Below, piece after piece: positions 11,066-23,334 of a stretch of DNA of 64,000 nucleotides (positions within the stretch are counted from its first letter, which is position 1; each line of letters starts with the position of its first letter). The position numbers and the translations under genes are program-made. Origin of the DNA: Albifimbria verrucaria (Eukaryota; Ascomycota; Sordariomycetes; Hypocreales; Stachybotryaceae); contig JAHREC010000036.1 of the NCBI GenBank assembly GCA_020081605.1, positions 40,519-104,518 of the forward strand. Direction: 5' to 3'. The notes under the pieces are model-generated. The model was not told the origin of the DNA, did not search any database, and saw only the letters and a program-made list of their open reading frames with translations.

Positions 11066-14000
11066 ACGGACGGCCGAATGCGAAAGAACAATATTGTGTA
11101 GGCAAAGGGGTGGCAATTAGTCAATATTCTGGAGGCAACCAAGCCTAGCATAACGATTCGAATACCGACGGAATTGTGATGGGAGAAGGGATGGGGCATT
11201 GGATTTGGACTTGAAGTTCCGGGAATGGAGTATGCGTACGGGGTTGAACAAGCATGGTGACGATATTCCTGATTTCTCTTGAACGGTACTGGACAGAGAT
11301 GGAGAGAAACAAGATGATTTCATAACCACCAAAATCGCCCACTGCCAAGAGCTGTCATGACCATAGTTTCAGACGTAAGCTGCCGTTTGCTCAACAAGGA
11401 ATGCCCTGATGATGGTGCTCATGGTTGCTTCTATGAGAGCGTTTTTAAGAACACAAGTACTACAACAACTAACCCATCAACTTGCAGGCTTGATCTGGCT
11501 CAGATGCTGGGCTAGGTTTGCTTCGTCTTCGTACTCTGTAGCTCCCACCGCTTTTGTTTGTGTGCGCCATGACAACCCATGGCGGACTTGTTGTCTGTTG
11601 AGTCTACCCCCTTCAGGAGCTGACAGGGCCGACCTTCTTTCACGTGGGTGAGCCTGGGCTTGAATCTGGCCCCTGGTGGGGAAAACCTGGTTATCGGCAG
11701 GTCCGAGGGGCAAACTGCAGCTTGCGGCATGCCCTTGATGGAAACTATATGGGAAGCGACACCAAACAATGCGACGTCGTACCCAGTCAGTGCGAATGGT
11801 TGTCGATCGACCAAGATGGAATCTTCTTGGCTGGACAATTCCCTGGGTCAGATCAGAGCGAAGATACAGTTCATTCTATTTCTCACTCGTAGTGGTGTGA
11901 GATCAAGGGAATATGGTACAGAGGGGACCATTTGTAGCGTCTGTCAGGTCACCGTTTTACGCCTTCCAAGCCCCCAACCAGAAGGTCTCTGGATGGCAAG
12001 GTTACCCAGACCACGCTAAAGTTCAATAATCCCCGCACATCAAGAGGACCCAAGTCAAGGGTGATTCGCGTCATGCATCGCTAATGCAAAGCCAGGGTTA
12101 AGCACTTTTTTACCCTTTACGAGAGACGTTGGGATCCGGCCATTTGGGCGAGAGTACTGGCCGAATGAAACAGACAGAAGCCGGAAAAGCCACCAGCGTC
12201 ACTCTATGCAAAGAGCTTCGCATCGACTGATATTTATTTATTCGCATTGATAAAGTGCCTGTGTCAGCGTGAAAACCTTGGCAATCGAGTGTGTGTCCAC
12301 GTTATCATGTGTCCATCCATGCGGTCACACCCAGCGCATTCCGAGAGGAACCTTTGATGGATTGCCACTGGCTGTGTCGGGCATCATATCTGTCTGATTC
12401 CTGGCTGGACCCATTGGCGGATGCAGGGAGCGGCACATCACTCTCCCGTCTCGGCACAAGCACTCGTCTTTCCTTGCGCGCACGAGTCTACGTGACGATG
12501 CGACATCAACTCAAAGGGCATCGGGTGGTGGCATTAGCTCATGTGGCGCCGTCACTAGGTAGAGTGCTTTGCTTCAAACATGACCTGAGCTGCAACAAAC
12601 CACAGGGAGGGTAGCCCCACTGTGGGTGTGTTTGCTCGCTCCAGCAGTACGGAGTACAGGCATCTGTCATCTTTCCACATCCTTGAGAACGTGGTGATGA
12701 TGACGAGAATTTACGCTAACGCTCACACCTGTTGTACGCCCAGCAGGGCATCTTGGATGGGTGGGTGGCTCGCGCTAGTGCGCCCTTGCTTCTTCGATAA
12801 CGGCATGGGTTGTACAGAGCATGTGAGGACTATTAATACCCAAACTTTCACTCTCGCACCATGCCTTGACAGTTACGACACCTCCCACCCTTCTTCCACT
12901 CAAACAATAACGGTCGCGGAAGCAACACCACTCGCTGAAAAAGAACAACACTCGCTAAATCTGTGATATCTCACCGCAATGTGCAACTACATCTATGTGA
13001 GTCTTCATCACCAATCCTAGGATACGTCTAGCAAAGCAAAGGCATTAAGACATAAACGGCTGCTAAATTCACCAACCATAGAAAGAGCTAAGCTGTCAAC
13101 ATCACTACCATCTCGTCGAGTCATGGTGCCCTAAATATATCGAGACGGAACGAAGATGTCCTCCGACCATTGTGAGCAAGCAATACTGGTAGGCCACATA
13201 AGCCATTGAGCTGTTACAAAGTTCAATGAATAATTGCTAATTGATACCATTAGGGGTGATGATATCTGTGGTAGGCTATCCATTTCAAGAGTTATCTACA
13301 CAATCTTTGGATTCTTACTGACCAACAACTCGTGCAGCCGCCTGTCGGGAAAGACGACAACCAAGCAATCATCCTTGGGCCAAAATGATCCAACGGCCAG
13401 TGTCGAGGGTATCATGCTCACAACCGTATGCATATCCTCACCATGTGTCTGCGCAATAAGTAGCCTACAAGTTTTTTAATTTTAATTTTAATTTTTCTTG
13501 TTATTTTTGGAATTTTAGATTCCGGCGTTTGAAGAGAACAATCAATAGGGAATAATGAACCAACATGGGACGTGGTGGCGAGATGGAGAGATTGTATCTG
13601 AGGCCCAAGAGTTCTTTGGTATCAGCCCCTGGATCTAAACGTTGGCATTGTTGTAAATTATTTTGCCGTTGAACTACTCGCAAATTCTTGTACATGCAAA
13701 AATACACTTGATCTCATCCAAGTCATTGTCAAAGGTCTACCCTTGTTTTCGCCGCCACCTTGCGACTATCATACTCGCACTTTGTCGGAAGTATTATCCG
13801 AAAACGATACGCCCGGACAGGATTGGGCACTCACATATCTATCCAGAGGTATTTCACGGCATAATTGCGATATAACACTCTGAGAACACCCGCTGAAGCT
13901 TATGTACTATACACTTTCGACTCCTAACCACTGTGAGACAATGAAATTGTTTCTTGTAAGAACATCTCATAGTTCTTGAACCAATGAACCTCATATGGCT

Positions 14001-14090
14001 CTCTTGGGGAAGCCTTGGAAGTCGAGTCTTGAGGCTTGTTTATTTTAACGCAGGTTTCCTTGTCCGCCCTTCTCATCTGAACCTCTATTA
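11066..14090. other. long non-coding or unrecognised stretch
   Basis: Many overlapping ORFs of 60-120 codons on both strands (11512-11838 minus, 11648-12019 plus, 12291-12966 plus) without recognisable domains. A TTTTAA-type tract lies at 13472-13500. Nothing else supported. Confidence 0.3.
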
Positions 14091-14094
14091 CCCT

Positions 14095-15330
14095 TCACCA
14101 CATCCCACATGATTTTGCACCACGTCGATAGTCTATTTGCGTGAATTCGTTGAGACTCGGTTGCTTCATTATGGGCCAATCTTGCAATGCGAGATGCCCT
14201 TTCGCACATGCTACAGCCGCCGAGTAGATCTCAGATGATACTGACGTCAAGGCCTCCACCAAAGAGTCAACCTTCACTAGGGCTGTGCGCCGTAGTGCTC
14301 TTCGTAGAAGTGAATATTTCCGTGCTCTATGTACAGCAGCAGAAAGATGTTCCTCGGAGAGTTTGATGAAATCGAGTGTAGACACTCACCTCCCAAAGCC
14401 ATTGCTTCCGCAGTGGCAGCCTCAAACTCTTCTTCATACGCTTGGGCCTGATGTTTGGGCTACCTGAGACCATTTCTATCCAGTCCCTGGATCAGTGGTG
14501 CAACGACTATTCTCAGTTACTCTGCAGTACTTAGCGCTGGCCGTATAAACCTAAAGTCTTCGTCTTGACAGCTACTTGGCGCCTGGCTGTGTAACTGTAA
14601 GAGTATTCGTCTTGACAGCTTGCTGTATAACTTTGAGAGAATTCATCTTGACACTTCGTTGATTCGACCGGCTAACGGAAGATTGACTTACAGAGTAGTT
14701 GCTGCTAATGCTCTCCCACCGCGTTTTTGCACATTCCCTAATCCACTATTGTTTGCAATACGCTTCCAGTCCAACTGATCTCTGTTACGAACTTAAATCC
14801 TGGCAAAGATAGTTGAAGGGACTTACCCTGCACATAATGGCTGTGTCTCCCTGTCGGACCTTATCTAGTATTGCCAATAGAAAGCAGAAGGCGTAGCGTG
14901 GCTGTGGCTGCTTGAGAGATGGATCATTCAGCCGAAATATGTCTGGTTCGGCCAAGTAAGTTTTCCGAAGATCATTCCAAAATGATTCTCGATCATTGTC
15001 ACTCAATTCGTTAGTCTTAGTTCTACTGAGCAATGCTTTAAACAATATGAGGGCTCCAGGCCAATCAAACTAGGTTGAATTAATCATTTAGGTGGCCATA
15101 GGATTGGTAAGACGGCGTACCTCATGGAAAACTGTCGGGCTGTGATTGCGTATTTCTTCTATAATCGAAACCAGAAGTGAACAATGCCGCGTATATCGCT
15201 TTTCATCCCTCGAAGTGATACCGGAGCCACGATCCATTGACAAGTATGGCTGTGTACTTGATTCCATATCGGCCGAAACAGATGCTGTCACAAAATTGTA
15301 CTGGATAGGAGTTAGATTCGGAGGTTTGAT
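14095..15330 (-). CDS. multi-exon hypothetical protein, incomplete model
   Basis: Three consecutive exons join in phase. The first ends at 15121 (..VSIIEEIRNHSPTVFHE). It is followed by a 51-bp intron (15120-15070, GTACGC...CTAG), an 81-codon exon (15069-14827, FDWPGALILFKALL...) and a 52-bp intron (14826-14775, GTAAGT...ATCAG). The third exon (14774-14692) reads LDWKRIANNSGLGN and ends at a GTAAGT donor. That last motif is of the DWxxIAxxxGLxN kind seen in fungal Myb/SANT-like DNA-binding segments, which is suggestive only. The 5' start (an AG acceptor just upstream of 15330 is likely) and the 3' exons (coding-like YEEEFEAATAEAMAL near 14.42 kb) are unresolved. A minisatellite sits in the presumed third intron. 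Confidence 0.5.
14528..14654 (+). repeat. three-unit degenerate minisatellite (about 45 bp unit)
   Basis: Units 14528-14572, 14573-14619 and a shortened 14620-14654. Each ends in (g/a)tcttgacag or a close variant and shares the tacttggcgcctggctgt block (partly lost in unit 3). It lies inside the presumed third intron of the minus-strand gene. Confidence 0.75.
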
Positions 15331-17107
15331 CTATAGTTGGTTTTACTGCTGCGGGTTATTCAGCATGATACTTTAAGGGGAGGTTGCTGGTGCTAGCTGA
15401 GCGGATAGAAAAATGTTGAGATCTTGAGGTAAAAAAATTGGTGAAGTTCAGAAATGAGGTTCTAGACACCTTTATATTCTGTGATAAGGAAGGCATAACA
15501 GGTGTGAAGGGACAAATGCTGGACGCCACACCCAGCAACCGTGGCCAATGAATGGTGAGATCTATGAAGTAGGATATGGTGGTGCTGAGATCTGTTGCTC
15601 AAAAAGTGAAAAGGGGTAGCAAAGGCTTATATAAGCAACCCCCTTCTCCCCCTCCTTTTTACCTGTGCGTTCATTCTCACAGAAGGACCCATATTCTACC
15701 ACAATCATTGCTCAGGGCAGCTTGGATCGATTATAAAGTCATGCAAAGCGATTAGAAGTGTTACAAGAAGCGGCTATGTTAGAGGGAGAGTGTTCTAATT
15801 ATACAAAACAACTTAAGGCGTCTAGCCGCATTGTACTTGCGAATCGATATTGTCGATTTGCGAAAGAATCATCAGACTCAAAAACAATTCGGGGAGGCAG
15901 AGGAGCTCAGGAGTAAAGTTTAACAAAGCCAAGTCAGGTTTTAGGCAAGAATTACCCTGAAACAGTCGCCAATCGGTTTACGAGATTGGTAGCTTTGTAC
16001 TCAACATGGCAAGTAGTGGCTACGCATGCGATGTCTAGCAATTGGAGTGGTTACGATGGAAGTACTTTCCAACATCTGGTCACTTGAAAGTCCATACTTC
16101 GCACCGGCCAAAGCGTGGGAGAGACATTAATCAGAGGAGTCATCGACCAGAAGAGCCTTGATTCAACTACGTCATCACACTGACCTTTCAATTGATCTGG
16201 GCTTGAGTTTCTTCTTTCCAGAGTCCAAAGCAAGGAACAATGGATGATTCTTCATTTCAGAAGACAAAAATTAAGCTTTTTAGTCCCTCGATCATAATAC
16301 CGGCTCTATGAATCGAATAGAGACTTTATTATAGCGAACAAGCACTAAGAATCTGTGACTCAGGGGTCGCAAACTATGTAACTTGAGGAAACAATGGATT
16401 CCACACAGGACATATCCGGTGGTATGAAAAGGCTAAGCTTTGTAGGAAACGAGTGGCAACCTCGAAATGAAGGATCTTCCTATATACGCTGTGGCCCCTA
16501 CTGTGGCAAAAGAGCTCACCAGTGCCAACATGCGAGGTCATGGGTTATAGGGGAAATGAAAAGTATCATGATCAATAAAACGGTATGTAGAGAAAAATTT
16601 GTCTGAGGATTCTGTGATTTTTAGGAAACAGCCTCGGTACCAAGCGAGGAAAGCGCATTGCATGTGGCAGCGTCAGGAAGTTAGATGCAGTTGTTGTGCT
16701 GTATGAGCGTGCTAAAAGGAGATGATGCGATAGGATGCTAAAACAACCAAGAGCGCGTGCAAGCCATGCCGATCGTTTTTATAAGTGATGGACTTCTCCA
16801 CAACCGCGCCTCCTTCGCTACAAGTCAATGCTTCGCCTTGTTTTTGCTGCCATCCTCTAACCCACAATGATCGCTGTCATATCGACTGCGTGCTTATTGA
16901 CATTGATGCTCACTCTCTATGCTAGTGTTGGGCAATAATATCCTCAGGTCGAGTCTGGCGAGGTTCTTGTGTCGACCGCGATAGCGCAACCATCATCTGA
17001 CGCCGGATTGGTGTCCCTGTTTCATACTAGTTGGATTTCTGCGGATGGCAAGCTCTTCAGAGGCAGATGATGGGTTACGGGTTTGGCGCTCTCCACATTT
17101 CGCTGTG
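15331..17107. other. mostly non-coding; one short coding-like remnant
   Basis: A palindromic TATATAA element is present near 15630. Around 15750-15900 the plus strand reads LEVLQEAAMLEGECSNYTKQ in one frame without a start or a long ORF, possibly a transposon or gene fragment. Otherwise nothing recognised. Confidence 0.3.
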
Positions 17108-18011
17108 CTAATTTGTGCTGTGTTTTTTCACCAACGCCCAGAGATCTTTATCAGCGAGTCTGAAGGCACAGGCGACAGACTGAACCATAAAGCATCCGAT
17201 GGCCAACTCATTCGCCTCATCAGACTCGCCGCCGGTGACAAGAGCGGCTGCTGCCGCAATCAATGCTGTCGATATGGTACTGGTGAGCATGTGGCTGCCG
17301 ACCCACCACCAGGCGCGATGTTGCTTCCTGAAATTTGGGCTTACCCTCATCGCTTGGAATACCAGGATTATATCGAAGAAGTTTGTGAACCATGGTCCAG
17401 AGTATAAGATCAAGTCGTAGCGTCCGGATGGCTGTTGATGAACTATGCTCAATCCTATCCCAACGGACAGGAGAGTTAATTGAATAAAAAGGTTGACATA
17501 GCATATACAGAAGTATTCTTGCCATACCTCAGCGAGGCTGCTGATAGTAGGATACAAGATCTCCACGTTCTATACATCTCATTAGCGTAGATTCAGCCGA
17601 AGCGAACATATAACATACGTGTAGAAGGTGAACACTGGTAAGTATAGCAAGCTTTGAGCCAAACAGATACCAGGACGCGGTCTTCTGCAGTTTCTCGTGA
17701 ACTCCTAACAAGAAGAAACAGACGCCTACGCAACTGCAGAGTACAGGTATAGCCATATACGCCAGACTTCGACGATGGCCAAGAATAATTAAAAGAATAA
17801 GTCGAACCAATAAGAATAATACGATGACGCACAGAGTCGCCAGCACCATCCTCAGCTCACAGACTGAAGCCATATTGAAGGGCCTTGAGCGACGTAGAGT
17901 TAAGGTGGGCGGCCTGGAAAGGCTGGACGACGGTACAACGGTGGCATGGTAAGGGCCACCACATACATTCTCGGTTTCCGTGTCGGGTATATGTATGGTT
18001 ATCAACCGCAT
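17108..18011 (-). CDS. multi-pass membrane protein, C-terminal exons
   Basis: Two exons joined by a 49-bp intron (17618-17570, GTATGT donor, gctaatg branch, TATAG acceptor, phase 0). Exon 1 has an internal ATG at 17873 (MASVCELRMVL) and hydrophobic spans VIVLFLLVRLILLIIL and IPVLCSCVGVCFFLLG. Exon 2 continues NVEILYPTISSLAEVW and further spans (LFIQLTLLSVGIGLSIV, TSTISTALIAAAAALV), ending at 17108. The layout suggests about six to seven transmembrane segments. Coding-like text continues upstream to 18760, so the true start is probably in another exon. Not assigned to a named family; RTA1-like signature motifs were not seen. Confidence 0.6.
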
Positions 18012-18137
18012 TCACATACGATAACGTGACTCGATCGCTTATATTTTGCTTCCAGTCGCCGTGTGACTTTTCGGGTGGTTCAGTCAAGGGTATGGGGATG
18101 ATCCCAGGATCTGGCGCGTCTCTGTATCCGTGTCCCG

Positions 18138-18760
18138 TTAGCGTCGGATCCACGTCGCCCTGACCCAATCCACTTGACCCGGTTTGTAGCATAGCCGGGT
18201 GCCGTTCACTAGAGCCGAGCCCACCGTTGTGCGAGCGTGGGGGCAGAAATTAGAGATCACCGAGTTGTCCGTGCCTGCCAAGTTTTGGGTGCAAGTCGAA
18301 GAACCATTACTCCGTATTGCGACCAGTTTCATTAATGGAAGCCAACCCTGGCTACGATCGGCCCATCAGGACCAAGTGCTCCATCAGCTGGCCAGTCTAC
18401 ATGCTATGAGGCTGGATGAGAGGGCAGCCGCCAGACCTAATGTCGGAGGAGGTGTAATGAACAGCAACTTGCATTTTTGGGTGGGACGAATGCTTTTAAA
18501 CCTGTTCAATCTTGCTCAAATAGCTCAAGACAGGAGAGGGTCACTCATTCATGAAATTGCACACGTATTTGGCTAGATACCATCGCTATGAAGATAGGCG
18601 AAACGATGAATGTGAGGATACTAAAAAAGCCAGACAAATGTTCGCCTTTAGTTAGCCCGGGCAAGCCAAAAATGATTCCTGACGAACAACATAACCGTGT
18701 GGGTAAGACGTAGTGTCCGAGAGGCTGTCCGCCCGTCACGTTGAGGCCATTTACTTCCAA
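18138..18760 (-). CDS. probable upstream exons of the 17.1 kb membrane-protein gene
   Basis: Two coding-like blocks on the same strand. Block 18332-18138 reads NGSSTCTQNLAGTDNSVI and has several cysteines and N-glycosylation sequons, as in an ectodomain. Block 18760-18545 reads GLNVTGGQPLGHYVLPTR followed by a hydrophobic span FFSILTFIVSPIFIAMV. I did not find a unique splice path to the downstream exons, so this may be part of that gene or a separate broken one. Confidence 0.3.
18199..18576 (+). CDS. doubtful ORF ending in an HExxHxxG motif
   Basis: Open frame of 125 codons with an ATG at 18199, overlapping the opposite-strand blocks above. It ends GSLIHEIAHVFG then TAG. HEIAHVFG is a complete HExxHxxG zinc-protease signature, but the frame stops immediately, so the third ligand (xxH) and the rest of a catalytic domain are absent. 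Upstream there is no signal peptide or recognisable prodomain. Probably chance, or the broken tail of a metalloprotease exon. Confidence 0.2.
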   Translation: MPFTRAEPTVVRAWGQKLEITELSVPAKFWVQVEEPLLRIATSFINGSQPWLRSAHQDQVLHQLASLHAMRLDERAAARPNVGGGVMNSNLHFWVGRMLLNLFNLAQIAQDRRGSLIHEIAHVFG

Positions 18761-18779
18761 ACCAGTGCTGTGCGCTTAA

Positions 18780-19505
18780 GCTAGTTCAAGTATTTACGAG
18801 CCTTATGGTCATTGTGTACGAACATATTTGCCTTCACTCCTATGCTGCCTCCCGTGCTCTCATCCGCGCTTTCAACGGCGTCACCCAAAAGTTATTGCAC
18901 CCTTCTTGTTCAAAGCTCTGCATGTTTCGGCCCAAATCCTTTCTTCCTGCTCGCCAACAATCCTTATGTTGGCCGCGCCTGGTATAACGGGTGAAGCCGT
19001 TTCCATCTCCCTCCCTCCCCTTTGCCTGGTAACCCATCTCAAAGCTGGCTAAGGAGCGTGCGATCAGACTCAGAGTCAGATCTATCCTTTCTTGCGCTTA
19101 ATTGGCCGCTGCTTACGCCTGAAGATCCTCGCTGTCTGATACGCGATCCTTGCTCTTCGGTAGCCATTCTAGAACTAGTTGATGACATGAAAATTCGTTA
19201 CTGTAGTCGTCATGTCTCGTGGTCATAGTCAGAATTGGTACCGCTATTAGGCTTAGGCTCAGGCTCTGGCTCTGATTCTCTCTCCTGGTCGACCTCAAGG
19301 GAATAAGTGCTGCGTAAGGCCTCATTGAGTATACTCTGACTGTGGTTCGGTTGGCGAGAGTAGCAAACGGGGCGCTCAGTAGGATTGCTGCCGGGTTTCG
19401 GTCCTGGTTTGGCGAGCCATCTTGCGACCAGGGGCTTGAAGTAGCTACAAAAGACTGGAACGGAGACAACGATGGTCGACTAGCGGGAATTGGTGGTGCA
19501 CTGGA
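18780..19505. other. intergenic
   Basis: Spacer between the membrane-protein gene and the RING gene. Contains a short tandem ggctcaggctctggctctga run near 19255. No gene supported. Confidence 0.4.
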
Positions 19506-20836
19506 TCATCCAGTGATGTTGTCACCAGATCCACCCGCCTGCCCAATGTTACTCTGGTCAGGCCCCTCTCGAGCCTCGCTCTTCTCGATAGGTACTCGGC
19601 AATTCGGACACGTGTTGTGCTCTTTCAGCCAATCAACCACGCAGTCCTCGTGGAACATGTGCTTGCAGGGTAGAGTGATGATGGTGTCTCCTACTTTCAT
19701 CTCATCGATGCATACGGAACAATCGAACTTGTCATCCTGGCTGCGCAGTTCCTGGTCGACGACACGTCGATTGAGCTTCTGCAGCGCCTCCTCTGATGCA
19801 GGTGGTGCGGCATTGGACTGAGGGTTCGCCTCCATCAGATTACTAATGATCCGGTCGAGTGCCTCTTGAGAATAGACCGCATCACCAGCAACCGAAGTTC
19901 CAGGGTTGAACAGACTCAAGATATCATGAAGACTGCGAGGCAACCCTGGAGGCAGTCCTCCTTGCTGTCCGCCTTCCGGTAATCCCATGTTACGAATCAT
20001 GTTAGAGAAGGTGCTGGAGCGCTGGTTAGTCAAGATAATCAGGGAGATGACTGCGCGCCGTGGAGTAGGCGGCTCGGATGGGGGTGGAGAGGGTTCTTCA
20101 CGCGCTTGAAACGGATCTCTTCCCCATGCGGGCCGTCGCCAAAAGCTCGAGGTGAAGGGCCTGAAAAGATGGTGACGGAAGCGGTGCCTCCACCCATAGT
20201 GTTGGAGAAGGAGATAGCTCGATGAATATGGGGCTCTCTAAAGCGCCTGGGCGGATCAGGCTGGGGCGAGCCATCGGGATTGAACCTGCGTTGAGGCGGC
20301 CCGAATGCATGGATCATGTCGACAAAACGCTCAAGGACCGGCTGGATGTCGGGGTTGTGATGGTTGTCTTCGGCGCCATCCCTAGTACTGCGACGATACA
20401 CAAGGCCGTGAGGCCCAAAGTGTTCCTCGATATCAGCTTCCTCGATGTCGCCTTCCTCAGGATCGGAATCCTCGCGAAAATGGTAGGGGAGATTTCGGGC
20501 GGCGTGGATGCGGACGGGTGGTGCGTGGTTTCAAAGTCGAGAGGGTCGTTTTCATGACTTACCTGAGAGTGAGTTAGCATGAATGCAGGAATGACAGGAA
20601 AAAGAACCACGTACAATATGGGTGATCTCGTTCGAGCAAGCGGGGCACTTGAGGTCGTGCTCGTCTCGGTACAACTCGTTAGAGCAAGCATGGCAGTATG
20701 CAACTTCACGACCGGCCGTTTCGCCAAGGTGGCCCTGCCTTCTGGTCGGAGGCTCTATCTGAGCGCGTTCGCGTTTGTTCATGTGGAAGAGATTTAACAT
20801 AAAGTCAATCACGCGAAAGATAAGTCGGAACGCCAT
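19506..20836 (-). CDS. RING-H2 E3 ubiquitin ligase with N-terminal zinc ribbon (RNF115/126-like)
   Basis: The N-terminus holds a zinc ribbon YCHACSNELYRDEH..CPAC that in this family binds ubiquitin. The C-terminus holds a RING-H2 domain CSVCIDEMKVGDTI..CKHMFHEDC..WL..CPNC. Between them lie acidic and low-complexity linkers and the conserved GDAVYSQEALDRIISNLMEA. Intron 1 is 20614-20563 (52 bp, GTACGT, branch gctaac, CTCAG). Intron 2 is probably 20101-20022 (80 bp, weak GTGAAG donor, CTAACCAG end). Inside exon 2 the frame shifts from ENDPLDFE to the continuation HFREDSDPEEGDIEEADIEE. One missing A in the run at plus 20529-20531 explains it. The start may be ATG 20836 or ATG 20782. Role: substrate ubiquitination in cytosol or nucleus, from family knowledge. 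Confidence 0.8.
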
Positions 20837-21528
20837 ACTGTAGTTGGCGATTGAATTTTGGTGAAGAGTTCAACAGGATGAATGCTGGCTATGTGATGTC
20901 GGCAGGAGCTCGCTACGGCGAAGCCCGATGAAAAATCCTGTCGCAACCAACCGTGACCGCTGAATGATGGAAGAACAATGTGAAGTCAGAACGATTGGGA
21001 AATCTTCTAATTGAATGCAGGATAGAAAGGTCTCATCGATCGAGGATCAAGTACGGATATGTAGGGATATTGATGAACAAAATAAAGAGGCCAATAGGAG
21101 GCCCAACACTCAAATAAACCAGTAACGAAATGAAGATGTGCAATAGGATAGGAGTGATTTAAAACGAACAAGACCACAAGAGCGAAGGAAAGTGGAGATT
21201 GGGGATGACGGGGATCCGTCATACCTACCTACCCCACTTCGCCGAGGCATGCTAAGGTGACTGAGCATGGAAAGTCTGAAAATGAGATTGGCCTGAGATA
21301 ATAGGAGATGGCAAGACCGTGATCAAGGCACCTGTGCGACTATAGGGAGACTTGAGTCTTTACTTAGAATTAAACTTATATCACGCAGCAGCTACTCGTG
21401 GTTGAGACATCTTGTTACGTTCTTTCATGTGAGGGCGGTAAGGCTTAATGGGCTCCGATTAGTTTCTTGTTGCCGCCACACGAAATTCGTGGTGGCGGGG
21501 TCGTCCAGGTTAGATCGACTCGCTGTTT
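20837..21528. other. intergenic, upstream region of the RING gene
   Basis: Probable promoter and 5' UTR of the minus-strand RING gene. No other gene supported. Confidence 0.4.
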
Positions 21529-21582
21529 GGCACCCTTCGGCACCCTTCGGCACCCTTTTGGCACCCTTTTGGCACCCTTTGG
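21529..21582 (+). repeat. tandem repeat, 10-11 bp unit ggcaccctt(c/tt)
   Basis: Five units: two ggcacccttc, two ggcaccctttt and one ggcacccttt. Creates spurious GAKRVPKGA-type ORFs on the minus strand. Confidence 0.85.
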
Positions 21583-21948
21583 TCTTGGCACGCTTGAGCA
21601 CTCTGGAGGTTGATACTCGCGTACATAATGAAACTTCAACTCCCATATCGAGTTGTGAATACAGCAGCGTCAGACCCGGGGTGAACCACAGGGTTCCAGA
21701 GAGGAATAAGTCACGGCATCATGGCATCCTCAGACCACGGAAGGAAGTGGCGGCAGATCCATTCCACCCGAGGGGACCTAAAAGCATCAAATGGGCTACC
21801 ATGTAATCTCACATGCCTCCGCAGAACCATCCCACATACCATCTAAATGATGAGTTCAGGAGAGTCAGAGCATATCGGCATAGGTGATGAGAAACTTGAA
21901 TATTGCGAGTTTTATCTACATTTTTGCCATGACTGTGAAAGCGATACT

Positions 21949-23334
21949 TCAACCTTCGATGTGATGAATCCTCGTTTTCCTGTCCTTCCACGTTTGCCGC
22001 TTCAGCATACATTTCAGACATGCCCAAATAATAGGTACGACGAGCAAGACAACGACGAACACTGTCGTAACTGTATACAAGGTGGCTTTCTTTATCATTT
22101 GAGCCTCCATTATATACTCTAAGTCCGAGCCCAGAAACGTGAAAGCGCCAGTAAGAATGGGCCCGAAAGGATGGTCGAGGCAGCCTGATGCGGCGCAATA
22201 ACGCATGGCAGAGGCACAGATTCGGCCACCCGGACTAGAGACTGACGAGAACGGGGTTGGTAATGTGCGGAAAGAAAGTCAGATGTCATGCAGACGGTAA
22301 ACGTATGGGCTAAGGTCAAGAATATGTGTGCGTAGCAGAGCCTTGAGAGGGAGGGGTGAGGTTGAGGAGTCAAAGCCAGGAGAACTCGTGGTTTAGTGTG
22401 CTTCGGGACCGGCAAGGTAGAGAGTGAAGTCCCGGGGATGAGTCGTATGATGAGGCGTCCATCACCGCTTCATTGGATGTCGAGAACACGAGGTTCCCGT
22501 TACGGTAACCGCTGTCAGATGGACGGATCGAAAGAACTGGGACAGCTGACTCGACAACACCATGCATGGCTCTAGCTACATGTGACGCACGGGGCGCCAT
22601 ATCGCTAAGGCCGGTGTGTTCAAACTGGGTTCCAGGGTTGGCGTATGCACCTTACGACAGGCTATATGAGAGCGTGGCTAGTCTTCATGGTGGAATCCGG
22701 GAGGGTAGGAAAACCGAGGCCAGTTGGAACCAACACGGGCCTGACACCCAAGAGCAATCTTAGGTGCCAAGGGGGGCAAAATCAGCCGATATGCAGGAGG
22801 AGACTGCATGATATGACAACCGGCTGTCATAGGACGGATGGCTTCCCCGATACCCATAGCACCTCACGAAGGGGTGTTGTGGCGATCAGGCGGGCTGGAC
22901 TCGGGCATCCGAACCAATAGATCAACCCGAGACAAAACATTCGTACCGAGGTTGCTGCATGGTTTTCTCAATACACACACCAACAAGAACAGGGGATACC
23001 TGTTCCCACAAGAACTCACGCTGTGCATGGGGTCCTGCTGTCAAATTCCCTCAACAGAGGTTGACAACGATGAGGCGGAACAGCAGTGGCTCTGTTTGGA
23101 CACCGAAAAACGAAAATTCCGATCTCAAAGAATTTGCATGGAAGTTGAGAAGCGATCGACGAGTGTCACTATTTTATCCTTGGGGTCCTGGAAACTCGAC
23201 GTGGCTGGGTAAAGAGTGAAGACACGAGGACCAAGAGCAGCCCGCTGGAGGGTCAAGGAGGTGGTGCGGCTTACGGGAGTCCGCAGGCTAACCACATTGA
23301 GCAAACCCCACGTCAGGGAAAGCATGGCAAGCAT
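21949..23334 (-). CDS. probable signal-peptide/single-pass membrane protein, multi-exon
   Basis: Several minus-strand blocks read as one protein in order. An N-terminal block (23334-23125) reads MLAMLSLTWGLLNVVSL and resembles a signal peptide. A middle block near 22.65-22.44 kb reads GVVESAVPVLSIRPSDSGYR and NLVFSTSNEAVMDASSYD. The last block (22206-21949) has CAASGCLDHPFGPILTG, a single strong transmembrane helix (TVTTVFVVVLLVVPIIWACL) and a basic tail ending HHIEG. This order fits a secretory-pathway type I membrane protein. Introns were not resolved and the blocks may belong to more than one gene. Not recognised. Confidence 0.4.

Noticed and set aside
21425..21646. KGAKRVPKGA-type basic ORFs
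   Set aside because: Translation of the ggcaccctt tandem repeat.
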